The notes under the pieces: generated by a model | What the model saw: only the letters and a program-made list of their open reading frames with translations | Database searches by the model: none | What the model was told of the DNA's origin: nothing | Made by a program: the position numbers and the translations under genes | Source of the DNA: Brachyhypopomus gauderio | Lineage: Eukaryota; Chordata; Actinopteri; Gymnotiformes; Hypopomidae | Reading direction: 5' to 3' | Length of the DNA: 64,000 nucleotides | Assembly: GCF_052324685.1 (NCBI RefSeq) | Contig: NC_135211.1 | Coordinates: forward strand, 51,659,682-51,723,681 | In this document: one piece after another, positions 31,771 through 41,847 of the stretch | Layout: each line of letters opens with the position of its first letter | Numbering within the stretch: position 1 is the stretch's first letter

Positions 31771-34700
31771 TATAAATTCAATTCCAAAATAAATTCCAAA
31801 ATTGCTAGGCAAAGTCTGAATCCAAAGGTGCAGCAGGGTCACAACACAATAACAGAGTAAATTTCTCAGTACACTCTTAGCAAAAGAAACAGTGACACAA
31901 CTTGGCCAGAAGATTAATAGACTGTAGTGGTTAGCTGTGGCGCTCTACCGCTACCAACCACCAGGGGCAATTGATTGTGGGGCAATCAAGCCTAATAAAC
32001 TCACCTGGTGGCATGGACATAATTTGGGGGGCCTGGCTTTATAAAGCCTGGGAAATCAGACTCGCGTTGCTGTGTCTTGGTTCAGTGTTCTGACATACAG
32101 ACTTGCTGGTAATTTCGGTAAATACAATACAATACAAATCTAAATCTAAATCCAATATTGTTAGGCAAAATCTGAATCCAAAAGCACAGCAGGGTCACTG
32201 TGACGGGGTAACAGAGGCTGCCGGAGGCAATGGCTGTACGTCATGCTCTTCATTATCCATGACAATCATGCGGCGAGAACAGAAAACAGAAGCCAAGCTC
32301 ACGAAGAGCAGAGAACTATCAAAACAAAAAGGGTAAACAAATAACTCCTCTCCTGCGACTTGCAACTCGTGAAGGAAGCACGTAGTCCTCAGGAATGTGC
32401 AGCACTGGACTGCATGACCTGTGGGAACATAAAGGGAGCACACCAACCCTGCACAGGTGTTAGTAATCAGGTGATTGTGAGCGTTGTAGTGGCCTAGTGC
32501 TAGGGGGTGTGTGATGTGTCCATGCGCAAGTGGGTACACGCGCCCTCTGGTGGCCTCCCGGCCGACCCACCGTGAAAGTCACAAAACAATAACACAGAGT
32601 ATATTGCTCAGTACACACATAGCAAAAGAAACAGTGACAGAACTTCACCAGAAGATGAATAGACAAGTATTAAAAGACAGATGTATACAGCCATAAATGA
32701 ATGAGGATTCTGGTGAGGATGAGTGAGTAAATAATTGATGGTTGGTTTAGTGTTCCAAGCTATGAATGAAATTCTGGAAAGTGTAGTGAAGTGGACTGTT
32801 GATAATGGGAGAAGCTGGTAGCATCACACATAGTAATGTTCACTTGAGATTTGTAGTGTTTTATATAAAAAAAACATGATTTTAATTAAGATAATAATCA
32901 AGATTTTAAGATTTTTTTCATGGCTGTATATCAGACATTAACACACCACAATGCTTACAAATGTTTACAAAAGTGTATCTTGAAGAAATGTCCTGAGAAA
33001 TGTCCTGAGTACCAACTCATTCATTATATTTTTTCTGGAAATACAATCAAAAGAAGAGGCAAGAAGACAAGGCTGGAGATACTTCAGCAGTATGTACTAC
33101 ATCTCTACTCAAACAAAGTCCTGGAGTGAGAGCAGACAGGACTGCAGAGAGAGAGGAGCAGACCTGGTGATCATAAACAGCAGACAGGAACAGGTGAGGG
33201 AGGGAGGGAGAGAGAGAGAGAGAAACTGTTCATCATCTGTTTTTTCATTCCTTGCAATCATATTTTCAGGAATTCATAGTTAAAATGCTGGGCAGCAATA
33301 CAGCTTGGATTGGTTTGACTGACACAGAAAAGGAAGGAGTCTGGAAATGGGTGGATGGCACAGCACTGACCACTGGGTAAGAGAATGAGATCAGAATCAC
33401 AGCACTGACCACTGGGTAAGAGAATGAAATCAGAATCACAGCACTGACCACTGGGTAAGAGAATGAGAGCAGTATCACAGCACTGACCACTGGGTAATAG
33501 AATGAGAGCAGAATCACAGCACTGACCACTGGGTAAGAGAATGAGAGCAGAATCACAGCACTGACCACTGGGTAATAGAATGAGAGCAGAATCACAGCAC
33601 TGATCACTGGGTAAGAGAATGAGAGCAGAATCACAGCACTGACCACTGGGTAAGAGAATGAGAGCAGAATCACAGCACTGACCACTGGGTAAGAGAATGA
33701 GATCAGAATCACAACACTGACCACTGGATAAGAGAATGAGATCAGAATCACAGCACTGACCACTGGGTAAGAGAATGAGATCAGAATCACAGCACTGACC
33801 ACTGGGTAAGAGAATGAGAGCAGAATCACAGCACTGACTACTGGGTAAGAGAATGAGAGCAGAATCACAGCACTGACCACTGGGTAAGAGAATGAGAGCA
33901 GAATCACAGCACTGATCACTGGGTAAGAGAATGAGAGCAGAATCACAGCACTGACCACTGGATAAGAGAATGAGAGCAGAATCACAGCACTGATCACTGG
34001 GTAAGAGAATGAGATCAGAATCACAGCACTGACCACTGGGTAAGAGAATGAGAGCAGAATCACAGCACTGACCACTGGGTAAGAGAATGAGAGCAGAATC
34101 ACAGCACTGACCACTGGGTAAGAGAATGAGAGCAGAATCACAGCACTGACCACTGGGTAAGAGAATGAGAGCAGAATCACAGCACTGACTACTGGGTAAG
34201 AGAATGAGAGCAGAATCACAGCACTGACCACTGGGTAAGAGAATGAGAGCAGAATCACAGCACTGACCACTGGGTAAGAGAATGAGAGCAGAATCACAGC
34301 ACTGATCACTGGATAAGAGAATGAGAGCAGAATCACAGCACTGATCACTGGGTAAAAGAATGAGAGCAGAATCACAACACTGACCACTGGGTAAGAGAAT
34401 GAGAGCAGAATCACAACACTGACCACTGGGTAAGAGAATGAGAGCAGAATCACAGCACTGACCACTGGATAAGAGAATGAGAGCAGAATCACAGCACTGA
34501 CCACTGGGTAAGAGAATGAGATCAGAATCACAGCACTGACCACTGGGTAAGAGAATGAGAGCAGAATCACAGCACTGACCACTGGGTAAGAGAATGAGAG
34601 CAGAATCACAGCACTGACCACTGGGTAAGAGAATGAGAGCAGAATCACAGCACTGACCACTGGGTAAGAGAATGAGAGCAGAATCACATCACTGACCACT

Positions 34701-35218
34701 GGGTAAGAGAATGAGATCAGAATCACAGCACTGACCACTGGGAAAGAGAATGAGAGCAGAAATCACAGCACTGACCACTGGGTAAGAGAATGAGAGCAGA
34801 ATCACAGCACTGACCACTGGGTAAGAGAATGAGAGAAATTCTGTATTTTATGTTTAAGCAAAATGAATGCTCATTAGAACTTGGTCTTCTCATTTGTTGT
34901 CTGTGAGGAAAAATACTTCTATATTACCATCACTTTATATTGTGAAGATAATGCTTGTAGGACAAGCAGTCTACAGTCTTTGAATGTAAATGCCCATGGG
35001 CTAAATAACAATATTGATGGTCTGAAAATGAAGACTGAACATTTGATCTAAGCCTGATTCGTATTCTCTTTGTTTTCAGATACTGGAATAAAAATGAACC
35101 AAACAACATGCATAATAATGAGAACTGTGTTCTGACAGGCTCTTCAGACAAGAAGGGATGGAATGACATACCATGTAATATAGAAATAATGTGGATCTGT
35201 GAGAAAAACACTTTATAG
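31065..35218 (+). CDS. C-type lectin receptor copy B, 5'-truncated with intact CTLD
   Basis: 31065-31108 is the very end of a neck exon (GAACTCCAAAAAAAGTTTTT...ATGG/GTAAGTG). CTLD exons follow at 33072-33193, 33270-33376 and 35080-35218. The domain reads [74 protein letters not shown]. EPN, ENC and WND are the calcium/mannose-type ligand residues, so binding is plausible. No membrane or cytoplasmic exon lies between 29000 and 31065; the region matches copy A inverted only from the neck end onward, so the duplicate is probably truncated, unless a distant exon is used. The intron before the last exon is filled by a 39-bp minisatellite that copies the upstream splice donor. Neighbouring lectin copies A and C are on the other strand. 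Confidence 0.7.
31108..31440. repeat. Inverted paralogous copy of the copy A intron
   Basis: The sequence following the neck exon of copy B (GTAAGTGATCATTTGCATAC...TTTTGCTTTTGTCCTTTGCT) matches the plus-strand 11270-11612 region in reverse complement. This shows that copies A and B derive from one duplicated locus in opposite orientations. Confidence 0.75.
31806..31925. repeat. First copy of a duplicated segment (unoccupied LTR site)
   Basis: GCAAAGTCTGAATCCAAAGG...GGGTCACAACACAATAACAG...AGAAGATTAATAGAC is the uninterrupted counterpart of 32165-32198 plus 32578-32667, where a solo LTR interrupts the same text after GGGTCAC. Confidence 0.75.
32199..32577 (-). mobile_element. Solo LTR, 379 bp, with target duplication GTCAC
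   Basis: The plus strand runs TGTGACGGGGTAACAGAGGC to GCCGACCCACCGTGAAA (last bases altered from the usual GTGACA). GTCAC is repeated at 32194-32198 and 32578-32582. The segment at 31806-31925 shows the same site without the LTR, which confirms the insertion. It resembles the LTR at 52010-52419. Confidence 0.9.
33072..33193 (+). CDS. First CTLD exon of lectin copy B
   Basis: The acceptor is AAGACAAG and the donor ACAG/GTGAGG. It encodes [13 protein letters not shown] and [21 protein letters not shown]. The acceptor ends AAG rather than CAG as in copy A, which may be weaker. A GA-rich run follows in the 76-bp intron. Confidence 0.8.
33270..33376 (+). CDS. Middle CTLD exon of lectin copy B
   Basis: TATTTTCAG precedes and GTAAGAG follows. 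It encodes [20 protein letters not shown] then [12 protein letters not shown]. The last 20 bases plus the donor are the founding unit of the 39-bp minisatellite. Use of any later donor would place TAA in frame immediately after ALTTG, so only the first donor gives a full lectin. Confidence 0.85.
33358..34832. repeat. 39-bp minisatellite seeded by a lectin exon/splice-donor junction, about 38 units
   Basis: The unit is CACAGCACTGACCACTGGGT followed by AAGAGAATGAGAGCAGAAT. The first half is the 3' end of the CTLD exon and the second half its GTAAGAG donor and intron start. About 38 units vary at few positions (GAGAGCAG/GAGATCAG, GGGTAAG/GGATAAG). The period is 13 codons, so a 490-codon minus-strand ORF stays open as an artefact. 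Confidence 0.95.
35080..35218 (+). CDS. Last CTLD exon of lectin copy B
   Basis: After TTTGTTTTCAG it encodes [23 protein letters not shown] and MWICEKNTL, then TAG at 35216-35218. All calcium-site motifs of mannose-type CTLDs are present. The homologous exon in copy A is broken by TAG; that of copy C is intact. Confidence 0.85.
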
Positions 35219-36090
35219 TGTTGTTACCAAAATGTAGTAGTCATAAAAATGTTTTTGAATAAGCCATAATATGTATGTTTTAATTAAGGAACTAGGCAAA
35301 GTCACAGGTCCAAACAATGAAGAATGTGAACACGCAAAACATAAAACGAGTGGGGAGTGACCAGTATGGAAATTAAAGCAAATAACATGGTTTATTAGAT
35401 GTACCCAGTGAACAAAATTGTCTTTATTTTCTCCAGACGACATATTCCTTTTTACCGGTTCCTTGGCTTTTTGACCTCAATGAGCGTTTCTCTCTATCCG
35501 TACCTCTGTTCATATCAGACATCACTTCTACCACAGGTCATGCACAAGAGGCACACTAATTCTGTGTGAACACCACTAATAAACCAAGGCAGCGAAGGGC
35601 ATACAACCATACAAACACCACCGGGAGAAACACGAGAGTAAAGTGGATTACGGAGTATAGAGCTAGAACACGGGACAGTGACAACAAACAAACAACATAT
35701 GGAGGTAACACAACAAGATATAATCATTTTCAAAAGGACATGTACTATGACATAGTGTAATCTTAGTGTAATGCCAAGTTACCATAAGACATGACTTGGG
35801 TTAAAAGGAACACGCTTAAAAGTTCAGAAATACAGGACTCCAGAAATACCAAACGAATAGCTCTTAGGACACCACAGAATAAACGTTGTCAAAAACTAGA
35901 TAAACACACAGTGTGAAACACAAGCACAATCAAAAGGATGAACAAGCTAATTTGGAAGCAAAAACTAAACATAGACTTGAGTGACATGAGGAGTGCAGCC
36001 AGGCATGACAATTTACATTAATTTTGACCTTATTGACTTGCAGTAGAGTACAACAATAACTCTTTATTGCTTATTTTTCTGTTACCAATC
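35219..36090. other. Gene-free stretch, probably LTR-derived in part
   Basis: The right part ends GAGTGCAGCCAGGCATGACA near 36010, which on the minus strand begins TGTCATGCCTGGCTGCACTC, like the LTR starts elsewhere. Text such as CCATACAAACACCACCGGGAGAAACACGAG fits LTR sequence. The left border is not found. Confidence 0.35.
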
Positions 36091-36104
36091 TGTTACTAAA
36101 TGTA

Positions 36105-36400
36105 CAGTGGTACTTGAAAGTTTGTGAACCCTTTTAGAATTTTCTATATTTCTGCATAAAACATTAGAGTTTCCTCCAAATCCTAAAAGTAGATAAAGAG
36201 AACCCAGTTATACAAATGAAACAAAAATATTATAAAAAATATTTATATTTAAATTAAATAAATAAATATTTACTTAATATAAAATTATGCAATATTATAT
36301 ATTTGTGCGTGGAAAAAGTTTGTGAACCTTTGCTGTCAGTATCTGGTGTGACCCCTCTGTGCAGTAATAACCGCACCTAAACGTTTTTAGTAACTGGTCA
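36105..36400. mobile_element. Tc1/mariner-type MITE fragment
   Basis: TACAGTGGTACTTGAAAGTTTGTGAACCC begins the segment, and AAAAAGTTTGTGAACCTTTGCTG recurs near 36314. ACAGTGG... starts followed by GTGAACCC are typical of fish Tc1-like non-autonomous elements. No transposase frame is visible. Confidence 0.45.
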
Positions 36401-36655
36401 GTCCTGCACACCGGTGTGGAACAGCATACAGAACAGCTTCAGCTCTGGGATGTTGGTGGGTTTCCTCACATTAACTGCTCGTGTAACGGATGGGAAAGGA
36501 AAATGTCTAAATTTCCTCTTATTTTTCTTCATAGTTTGTCATATTTTCACTCTGTATATGCTACCGGATATGTGGAATTTCCCCCGGGATCAATAAAGTA
36601 TCTATCTATCTATTGACCTTCACTTTCGCTCCAGACCCCGTCTCCAGCCTGCCCT

Positions 36656-36778
36656 CAGGAATCAATCAAATCAAATCAAATTTATTTGTATATCGCTCTT
36701 CACAACACATGTTGTCACAAAGCAGCTTTACAATCTTTACAAGATTTACAGATTAACAATCGTATGGGTCCAAATCCC
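36656..36778 (-). mobile_element. 3' end of a LINE (left part, split by a second LINE)
   Basis: CAAATTTATTTGTATATCGC...GTATGGGTCCAAATCCCTA matches the 3' tail of the LINE at 38450-41774. It continues at 37710 after the interrupting LINE. The tail on the minus strand ends in ATTTGATTTGATTGA repeats. Confidence 0.65.
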
Positions 36779-37709
36779 TAACCAACTTTCTCAAATTAAA
36801 CTGTGATAAATCTGACATGGTCGTAATAGGTCCCAAATCCCTCACAAAAAACATACAAGACATCTGCCTGACCATAGACAACTCTACACTGTACCCTTCC
36901 TTACACATCCGTAATTTGGGGTTATTTTTGACAGTCATTTATCATTTGAACAGCATGTAAAGCAAGTCACTAAAACTGCTTTTTTTCATTTAAAAAATAT
37001 TGCTCGCCTTCGTCCATCCCTCAATTTCTCTGCTGCTGAAACTCTGATCCATGCTTTTATTACATCACGAATTGACTATTGTAATAGCATTCTCTATGGT
37101 ACACCAAACAAAATCCTAAATAAACTTCAGTACATTCAGAACTCAGCTGCACGTCTTCTCACCCAGTCACGCTCCCGTGAACACATCACACCTGTTCTTC
37201 AACAACTACACTGGCTCCCTGTCACACAACGTATTCAATATAAAATTCTTTTATTTACTTATAAAGCTCTCCATAATCAGGCACCTCCCTACATCACTGA
37301 TCTGCTCCATCACTATACTCCCTCTCGGTCGCTTCGCTCCTCTGATGCAAACCTTTTGTCCATACCTTATAGGACCAAACGTACCTGGGGTGATAGGGCC
37401 TTTTCAGTGACTGCACCCACTCTATGGAACTCTCTCCCCAAACACGTCTGTGATTCTTCTGATCTTTCCACTTTTAAATCTCTTTTAAAAACTCATCTCT
37501 TCAGATCCGCTTTTAATTTATGATGCTACACATTTATTTTCTTCTTATTTGTTTTATCTAGTACTAATTATCTTTGTTTCTTATAATGTTGTTCTATATT
37601 GTATTGTATTGTAGTCATTATGCTGCTTGAAATTTTGTACTGTAAAGCGTCTTTGAGTGTCCTGAAAAGCGCTATACCAAATAAAATGTATTATTATTAT
37701 TATTATTAA
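36779..37709 (+). pseudogene. L2-like LINE, 3' part of ORF2, inserted in another LINE
   Basis: The plus strand encodes, with some frame changes, the C-terminal part of an L2-type ORF2: SDMVVIGPKSLTKNIQDICL, IRNLGVIFD, AETLIHAFITSRIDYCNSIL, PVLQQLHWLPVTQRIQYKIL, RAFSVTAPTLWNSLPK and ending FRSAFNL near 37522. The 3' UTR ends GTCCTGAAAAGCGCTATACC...AAAATG(TATT)n at about 37690-37709. The endonuclease and most RT motifs are missing (5' truncation near 36779). The element lies exactly between CCAAATCCCTA and ATGAGCAAGCC, which are contiguous in the copy at 38546. Confidence 0.8.
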
Positions 37710-38440
37710 TGAGCAAGCCAAAGGCGACAGTGGCGAGGAAAAACTCCCTATGATGGTATCGATTAGGAAGAAACCTCAGGAGGACCAAGACTCAAAAGGG
37801 AACCCATCCTCCATTGGGCGGCCTGTTAGCACAAGTCCGTGGTGCGCAGGGTAGTTCTATAGCAGTAGTCACAGTTCTTGTTCCCCGTCCAAGTAGTCAC
37901 AATTCCTTCGGTGCAGATGGTCAGCCTCTGATAGGTGCTAGCATCCGCACGACCTCTTGTGGCAATGGCACATCCAACCCTGGCGTCAGTACATCCACCA
38001 GCAGGTGCTTGTATCCTGATAGGAGTGTGTATCCTGCAGGGACCCATCCCCTTCGGGTGGCCTGGTTAAGTACACAAATCACACAAAAACACACAAATTA
38101 CACAAAATCAAATTATACAGACGAATACACAAGTCACACACAAATCACACAATCAGACTAAGTATAAGGTAACTAGAATGAAAGTTCTGGATGTTGATAT
38201 TGTCAATGTAAGTGTCTTGTGATGAACACCAGGTTTACATTCCGTGTCAGGGCAGTAATATTGGTATTGTAGGCTCTGACTGCAGTATTACTCCCCAGCT
38301 GAACCTCAGAGAAGAAAGATATGTGATGTGGTAAATATGTAACAGACTAATCAAATGCCAAAGTCAGTGAACACATCCAGCAGAACAATGAACTGATGGT
38401 TCACACCATCACCCCCCCACCCGTCTACCTATATTTATTT
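37710..38440 (-). mobile_element. 3' UTR of a LINE (right part of the split copy)
   Basis: ATGAGCAAGCCAAAGGCGAC...CCCATCCTCCATTGGGCGGC resumes the text interrupted at 36779 and parallels 38552-38900. It encodes nothing; a short GC-rich portion (37840-38060) is unique to this copy. Confidence 0.6.
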
Positions 38441-38449
38441 TATTTATTT

Positions 38450-41400
38450 TATTTTATTTTTTTTTTTTTCGCGCTTTTCACAACACATGTTGTCACAAAG
38501 CGCTTTACAGGATTTAAAAGGTTTAACAATACTATGGGTCCAGATCCCTAATGAGCAAGCCAAGGCGACAGTGGCGAGGAAAAACTCCCTAGATGGTGGG
38601 GAATAGGAAGAAACCTCGGGAGAACCAAGACTCAAAAGGGAACCCATCCTCCATTGGGCGGCCCGTTAACACACAAATTACGCAAAATACAGACAAATAC
38701 ACAAGTCACACACAAATCACACAATCAGACTAAGTAAAGGTAAAAATGAAAGTTCTGGGTTTTGATATTGTCACTGTAAATGTCTGTTGATGAACGCCAG
38801 GCTTTCATTCCATGTCGGAGCAGCGATGCTGGTATTGTAGGCTCCGACTGCAGTGTTACTCTCCAGGTGAACCTTGGAGAAAAGATACGAGATGTAGTAA
38901 ATATGTAACAAATTAATCAAAGGCCAAACTAAACAGATGAGTCTTTAATCGAGTTTTAAACATTGAGACTGTGTCTGAGTCCCGAATAGAGGCAGGAAGA
39001 TTATTCCACAATTGTGGAGCTTTAAAAGAAAAGGCTCTTCCACCTGCTGTGATCTTTTTGATCCTAGGAACAGTTAATAACCCTGCGTCCTGTGAGCGAA
39101 GTGAACGCGCTGGGTTATATTGTTCAATAAGTTCACTAAGATAGTCTGGAGCTAAGCCATGCAGCGTTTTATATGTTAATAAAAGTATTTTATAGTCAAT
39201 ACGGAATCTAATTGGCAGCCAGTGTAATGACGATAGTACGGGACTAATGTGATCAAACTTTTTAGTTTTTGTTAAAACTCGTGCTGCTGCGTTCTGAACC
39301 AGCTGGAGTTTGTTTATCGATTTACCAGAACATCCAGCTAAGAGACTGTTGCAATAGTCTAAACGAGAGGATATGAATGCATGGATTAGTTTTTCTGCAT
39401 CACTAGTATTTAATATGTTTCTAATTTTGGCAATGTTGCGCAAGTGAAAGAACGCTACCCTAGTTATATTATTAATATGTGTATCGAACGAGAGATCTGG
39501 GTCTATTGTGACGCCCAAGTTCTTTACCTCTGCGCTGGGGGTTATAGTAAAAGAATGTAGATTCAATGCTACATTATGTATCTTGTCTCTCGCAGCCCTA
39601 GACCCAACTATTATTAATTCTGTTTTATCGGGATTTAGTGCTAGAAAGTTACACGCCATCCAATGTTTAATCTCTTCTACACATTTCTCTATTTTACTGT
39701 TTGCGCCTAAATCATCGGGTTTTGCCGATAAATATAGCTGAGTGTCGTCTGCGTAGGAATGGAAACTGATGTCGTGCTTATGCATAATCTCGCCTAGGGG
39801 TAACATGTACAGTGTGAATAGAAGTGGTCCTAGGACTGTCCCTTGTGGGACACCGTATTTAACCTGCACAGATTTAGAGGTTTTATTATTAACACTTACA
39901 CATTGGAAGCGGTCAGTCAAATATGATCTAAACCAGGAGAGTGCGACTCCTTTAATACCTACCGTGTTTTCTAGTCTATCCAGCAAAATGTTGTGGTCTA
40001 CAGTATCAAAAGCTGCACTAAGATTTAACAGTACAAGGAACGAGACTAGCCCATTATCGGCCGATATTAGTAAATCATTCACTACCCTGAGTAAAGCTGT
40101 TTCAGTGCTGTGGTTTGGTCTAAATCCTGATTGGAACTTTTCATGGATACTATTTGATTGGAGATGGTGGTTTAACTGATTGGAAACTGCTTTTTCTAAA
40201 ATTTTAGAGATAAATGGGAGATTAGAAATGGGTCTATAGTTGGCTAGAATCTGCGGATCTAGATTCTGTTTTTTAATCAAGGGTCTAATTACGGCGCATT
40301 TTAATTGTTTGGGCACGTACCCTAGGTTAAGGGAACAGTTAATCATATTAAGTAAGGGCCCTGCAATGGCTGGGAGTAGGTCTTTAAATAGACGGGTTGG
40401 AACTGGGTCGAATATACATGATGTAGGCTTAGATGAATTAATCAGTGTTGTGAGCTCTTTTTGCGATATAGGATCGAAGACATTTAGCTCGGTAATATTT
40501 TTGGATGCATAGTTACTAATAACTAAACTACTGGGGTTGGATTGGAGGTTAGGCTGCAATGTATTATGACTCTGTAGTCGGATATTATCTATTTTATTAT
40601 TAAAAAAGTTTAAAAATTCATCGCTAGTGTGTGTAAGTGTTGTATTAGAACTAGTGTCGTTGATATTTCTTGTTAGTTTTGATACAGTCGCGAAGAGAAA
40701 TCTAGGGTTATTTTTGTTGTTTTCTATTAGTGTCGAATAGTATGCGGCTCTAGCTTTTATTAAGGCATGTTTGTATTTGACTATGGCGTCTTTCCATGTG
40801 ATTCTAAACACTTCTAGTGAGGTGGATCTCCATTTTCGCTCCGCTGCTCGAGCTGCCTGTTTTAGAAGACGGGTGTGGTCGTCATACCATGGTGCAAGCT
40901 TTTTCTCCCTAATTAATTTTGTTTTAACTGGAGCTACACTGTCTAAGGTATTGCTGAGTGTGTAATAAAACTGTTGTGTTGCCTGTTCTAATTCATTGGG
41001 CTGCAGTGGCATAGTGTTCGGTAGCTCTGGTAGTAAGTTTATAAATGTTGCTGCAGTGTCGGATGTGATAGTGCGCGTGGTTTTTGTATGGCGCATCTGA
41101 TGTACATCGTATAAAGCCATTTCATATATTAGTAGGGAATGATCTGAAATGGCGTCATTTTGGGGGATGACTGCCAAATGTTCTATGTTTAATCCGTAAG
41201 TAAGTATTAAGTCTAAGGTGTGTTTACAGCGGTGGGTAGGCCCTGTCACATTTTGGGCTATACCTACTGAATCTAGTATGGAGTCGAACGCGATTTTCAG
41301 TGGGTCTGATTCATTTTCATAATGAATGTTGAAATCACCCACAATTACAAATCTCTCGATGGTTAAGACTATTTCCGAAAGAAACTCAGCAAATTCCTTA

Positions 41401-41774
41401 AGAAATTCTGAGTAAGGACCCGGCGGTCGATAGATGGTCACTAGTTTAAGCTTTGTTTTATTGCCTATAAGATTATTGCCTATTTCACCTATCAGAGCCT
41501 CGAATGAGTTAATAGAGGTGGTTGGTTTTACAGTAAAACCTATATCTATGTCATATATTGTGGCTACTCCACCTCCACGCCCTGTGATACGGGGCTGATG
41601 AACATAACTGTATCCAGGAGGAGCTGCTTCATTAAAACTTACATATTCGTCCACTCTAGCCCATGTCTCTGTTAAACAGAGTGCATTTAGTCTGTTATCT
41701 GTGATTATTTCGTTTACTATCACAGCTATAAGTGGCTGCATGTACATAACAAAGGGTGGCCTAATGGAATGCAA
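38450..41774 (-). mobile_element. Near full-length L2-like LINE
   Basis: The element comprises the long ORF (38913-41774) and a 3' UTR that ends at about 38460 with GAAAAGCGCG and an A/T-rich tail of AAATA type on the minus strand. The 5' end near 41774-41830 is truncated, as no ORF1 or 5' UTR precedes the endonuclease. The 3' end is shared with the fragments at 36656 and 37710. Confidence 0.8.
38913..41774 (-). CDS. LINE ORF2: endonuclease and reverse transcriptase, 953 codons, open but with altered catalytic residue
   Basis: The N-terminal third is an APE-type endonuclease (LCLTETWAR, YRPPGPYSEF, VIVGDFNIHYE, SDHSLL), which nicks target DNA. The middle is a reverse transcriptase: NYRPISNLPFISKILEK, FQSGFRPNHSTETALLRVV, motif A LLNLSAAFDTVDH, GVPQGTVLGPLLFTLYM and motif C YADDTQLYLS. 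It would copy LINE RNA at the nick. In this family motif A normally starts LLDLSAAFD; here codon 584 (40023-40025) is AAT, so the metal-binding Asp is Asn and the enzyme should be dead although no stop or frameshift occurs over 2.86 kb. The C-terminal domain (SRLDYCNSLLAG, LPIRFRIDYKIL, LWNNLPASIRD) is complete. The true start may lie upstream, but nothing matching is left. Confidence 0.9.
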   Translation of the reverse strand: MHSIRPPFVMYMQPLIAVIVNEIITDNRLNALCLTETWARVDEYVSFNEAAPPGYSYVHQPRITGRGGGVATIYDIDIGFTVKPTTSINSFEALIGEIGNNLIGNKTKLKLVTIYRPPGPYSEFLKEFAEFLSEIVLTIERFVIVGDFNIHYENESDPLKIAFDSILDSVGIAQNVTGPTHRCKHTLDLILTYGLNIEHLAVIPQNDAISDHSLLIYEMALYDVHQMRHTKTTRTITSDTAATFINLLPELPNTMPLQPNELEQATQQFYYTLSNTLDSVAPVKTKLIREKKLAPWYDDHTRLLKQAARAAERKWRSTSLEVFRITWKDAIVKYKHALIKARAAYYSTLIENNKNNPRFLFATVSKLTRNINDTSSNTTLTHTSDEFLNFFNNKIDNIRLQSHNTLQPNLQSNPSSLVISNYASKNITELNVFDPISQKELTTLINSSKPTSCIFDPVPTRLFKDLLPAIAGPLLNMINCSLNLGYVPKQLKCAVIRPLIKKQNLDPQILANYRPISNLPFISKILEKAVSNQLNHHLQSNSIHEKFQSGFRPNHSTETALLRVVNDLLISADNGLVSFLVLLNLSAAFDTVDHNILLDRLENTVGIKGVALSWFRSYLTDRFQCVSVNNKTSKSVQVKYGVPQGTVLGPLLFTLYMLPLGEIMHKHDISFHSYADDTQLYLSAKPDDLGANSKIEKCVEEIKHWMACNFLALNPDKTELIIVGSRAARDKIHNVALNLHSFTITPSAEVKNLGVTIDPDLSFDTHINNITRVAFFHLRNIAKIRNILNTSDAEKLIHAFISSRLDYCNSLLAGCSGKSINKLQLVQNAAARVLTKTKKFDHISPVLSSLHWLPIRFRIDYKILLLTYKTLHGLAPDYLSELIEQYNPARSLRSQDAGLLTVPRIKKITAGGRAFSFKAPQLWNNLPASIRDSDTVSMFKTRLKTHLFSLAFD

Positions 41775-41847
41775 AAGTCCCCAGAACTGCCCCCTGGTGG
41801 AGGCCAGTTACAAAAAGTTGGGAATTAAAATGCTGGGACAGCTAGTG

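Noticed and set aside
33266..34738. 490-codon minus-strand ORF with repeated [13 protein letters not shown]
   Set aside because: It is the reverse reading of the 39-bp minisatellite; the 13-codon period keeps it open. No start, promoter or splice support.
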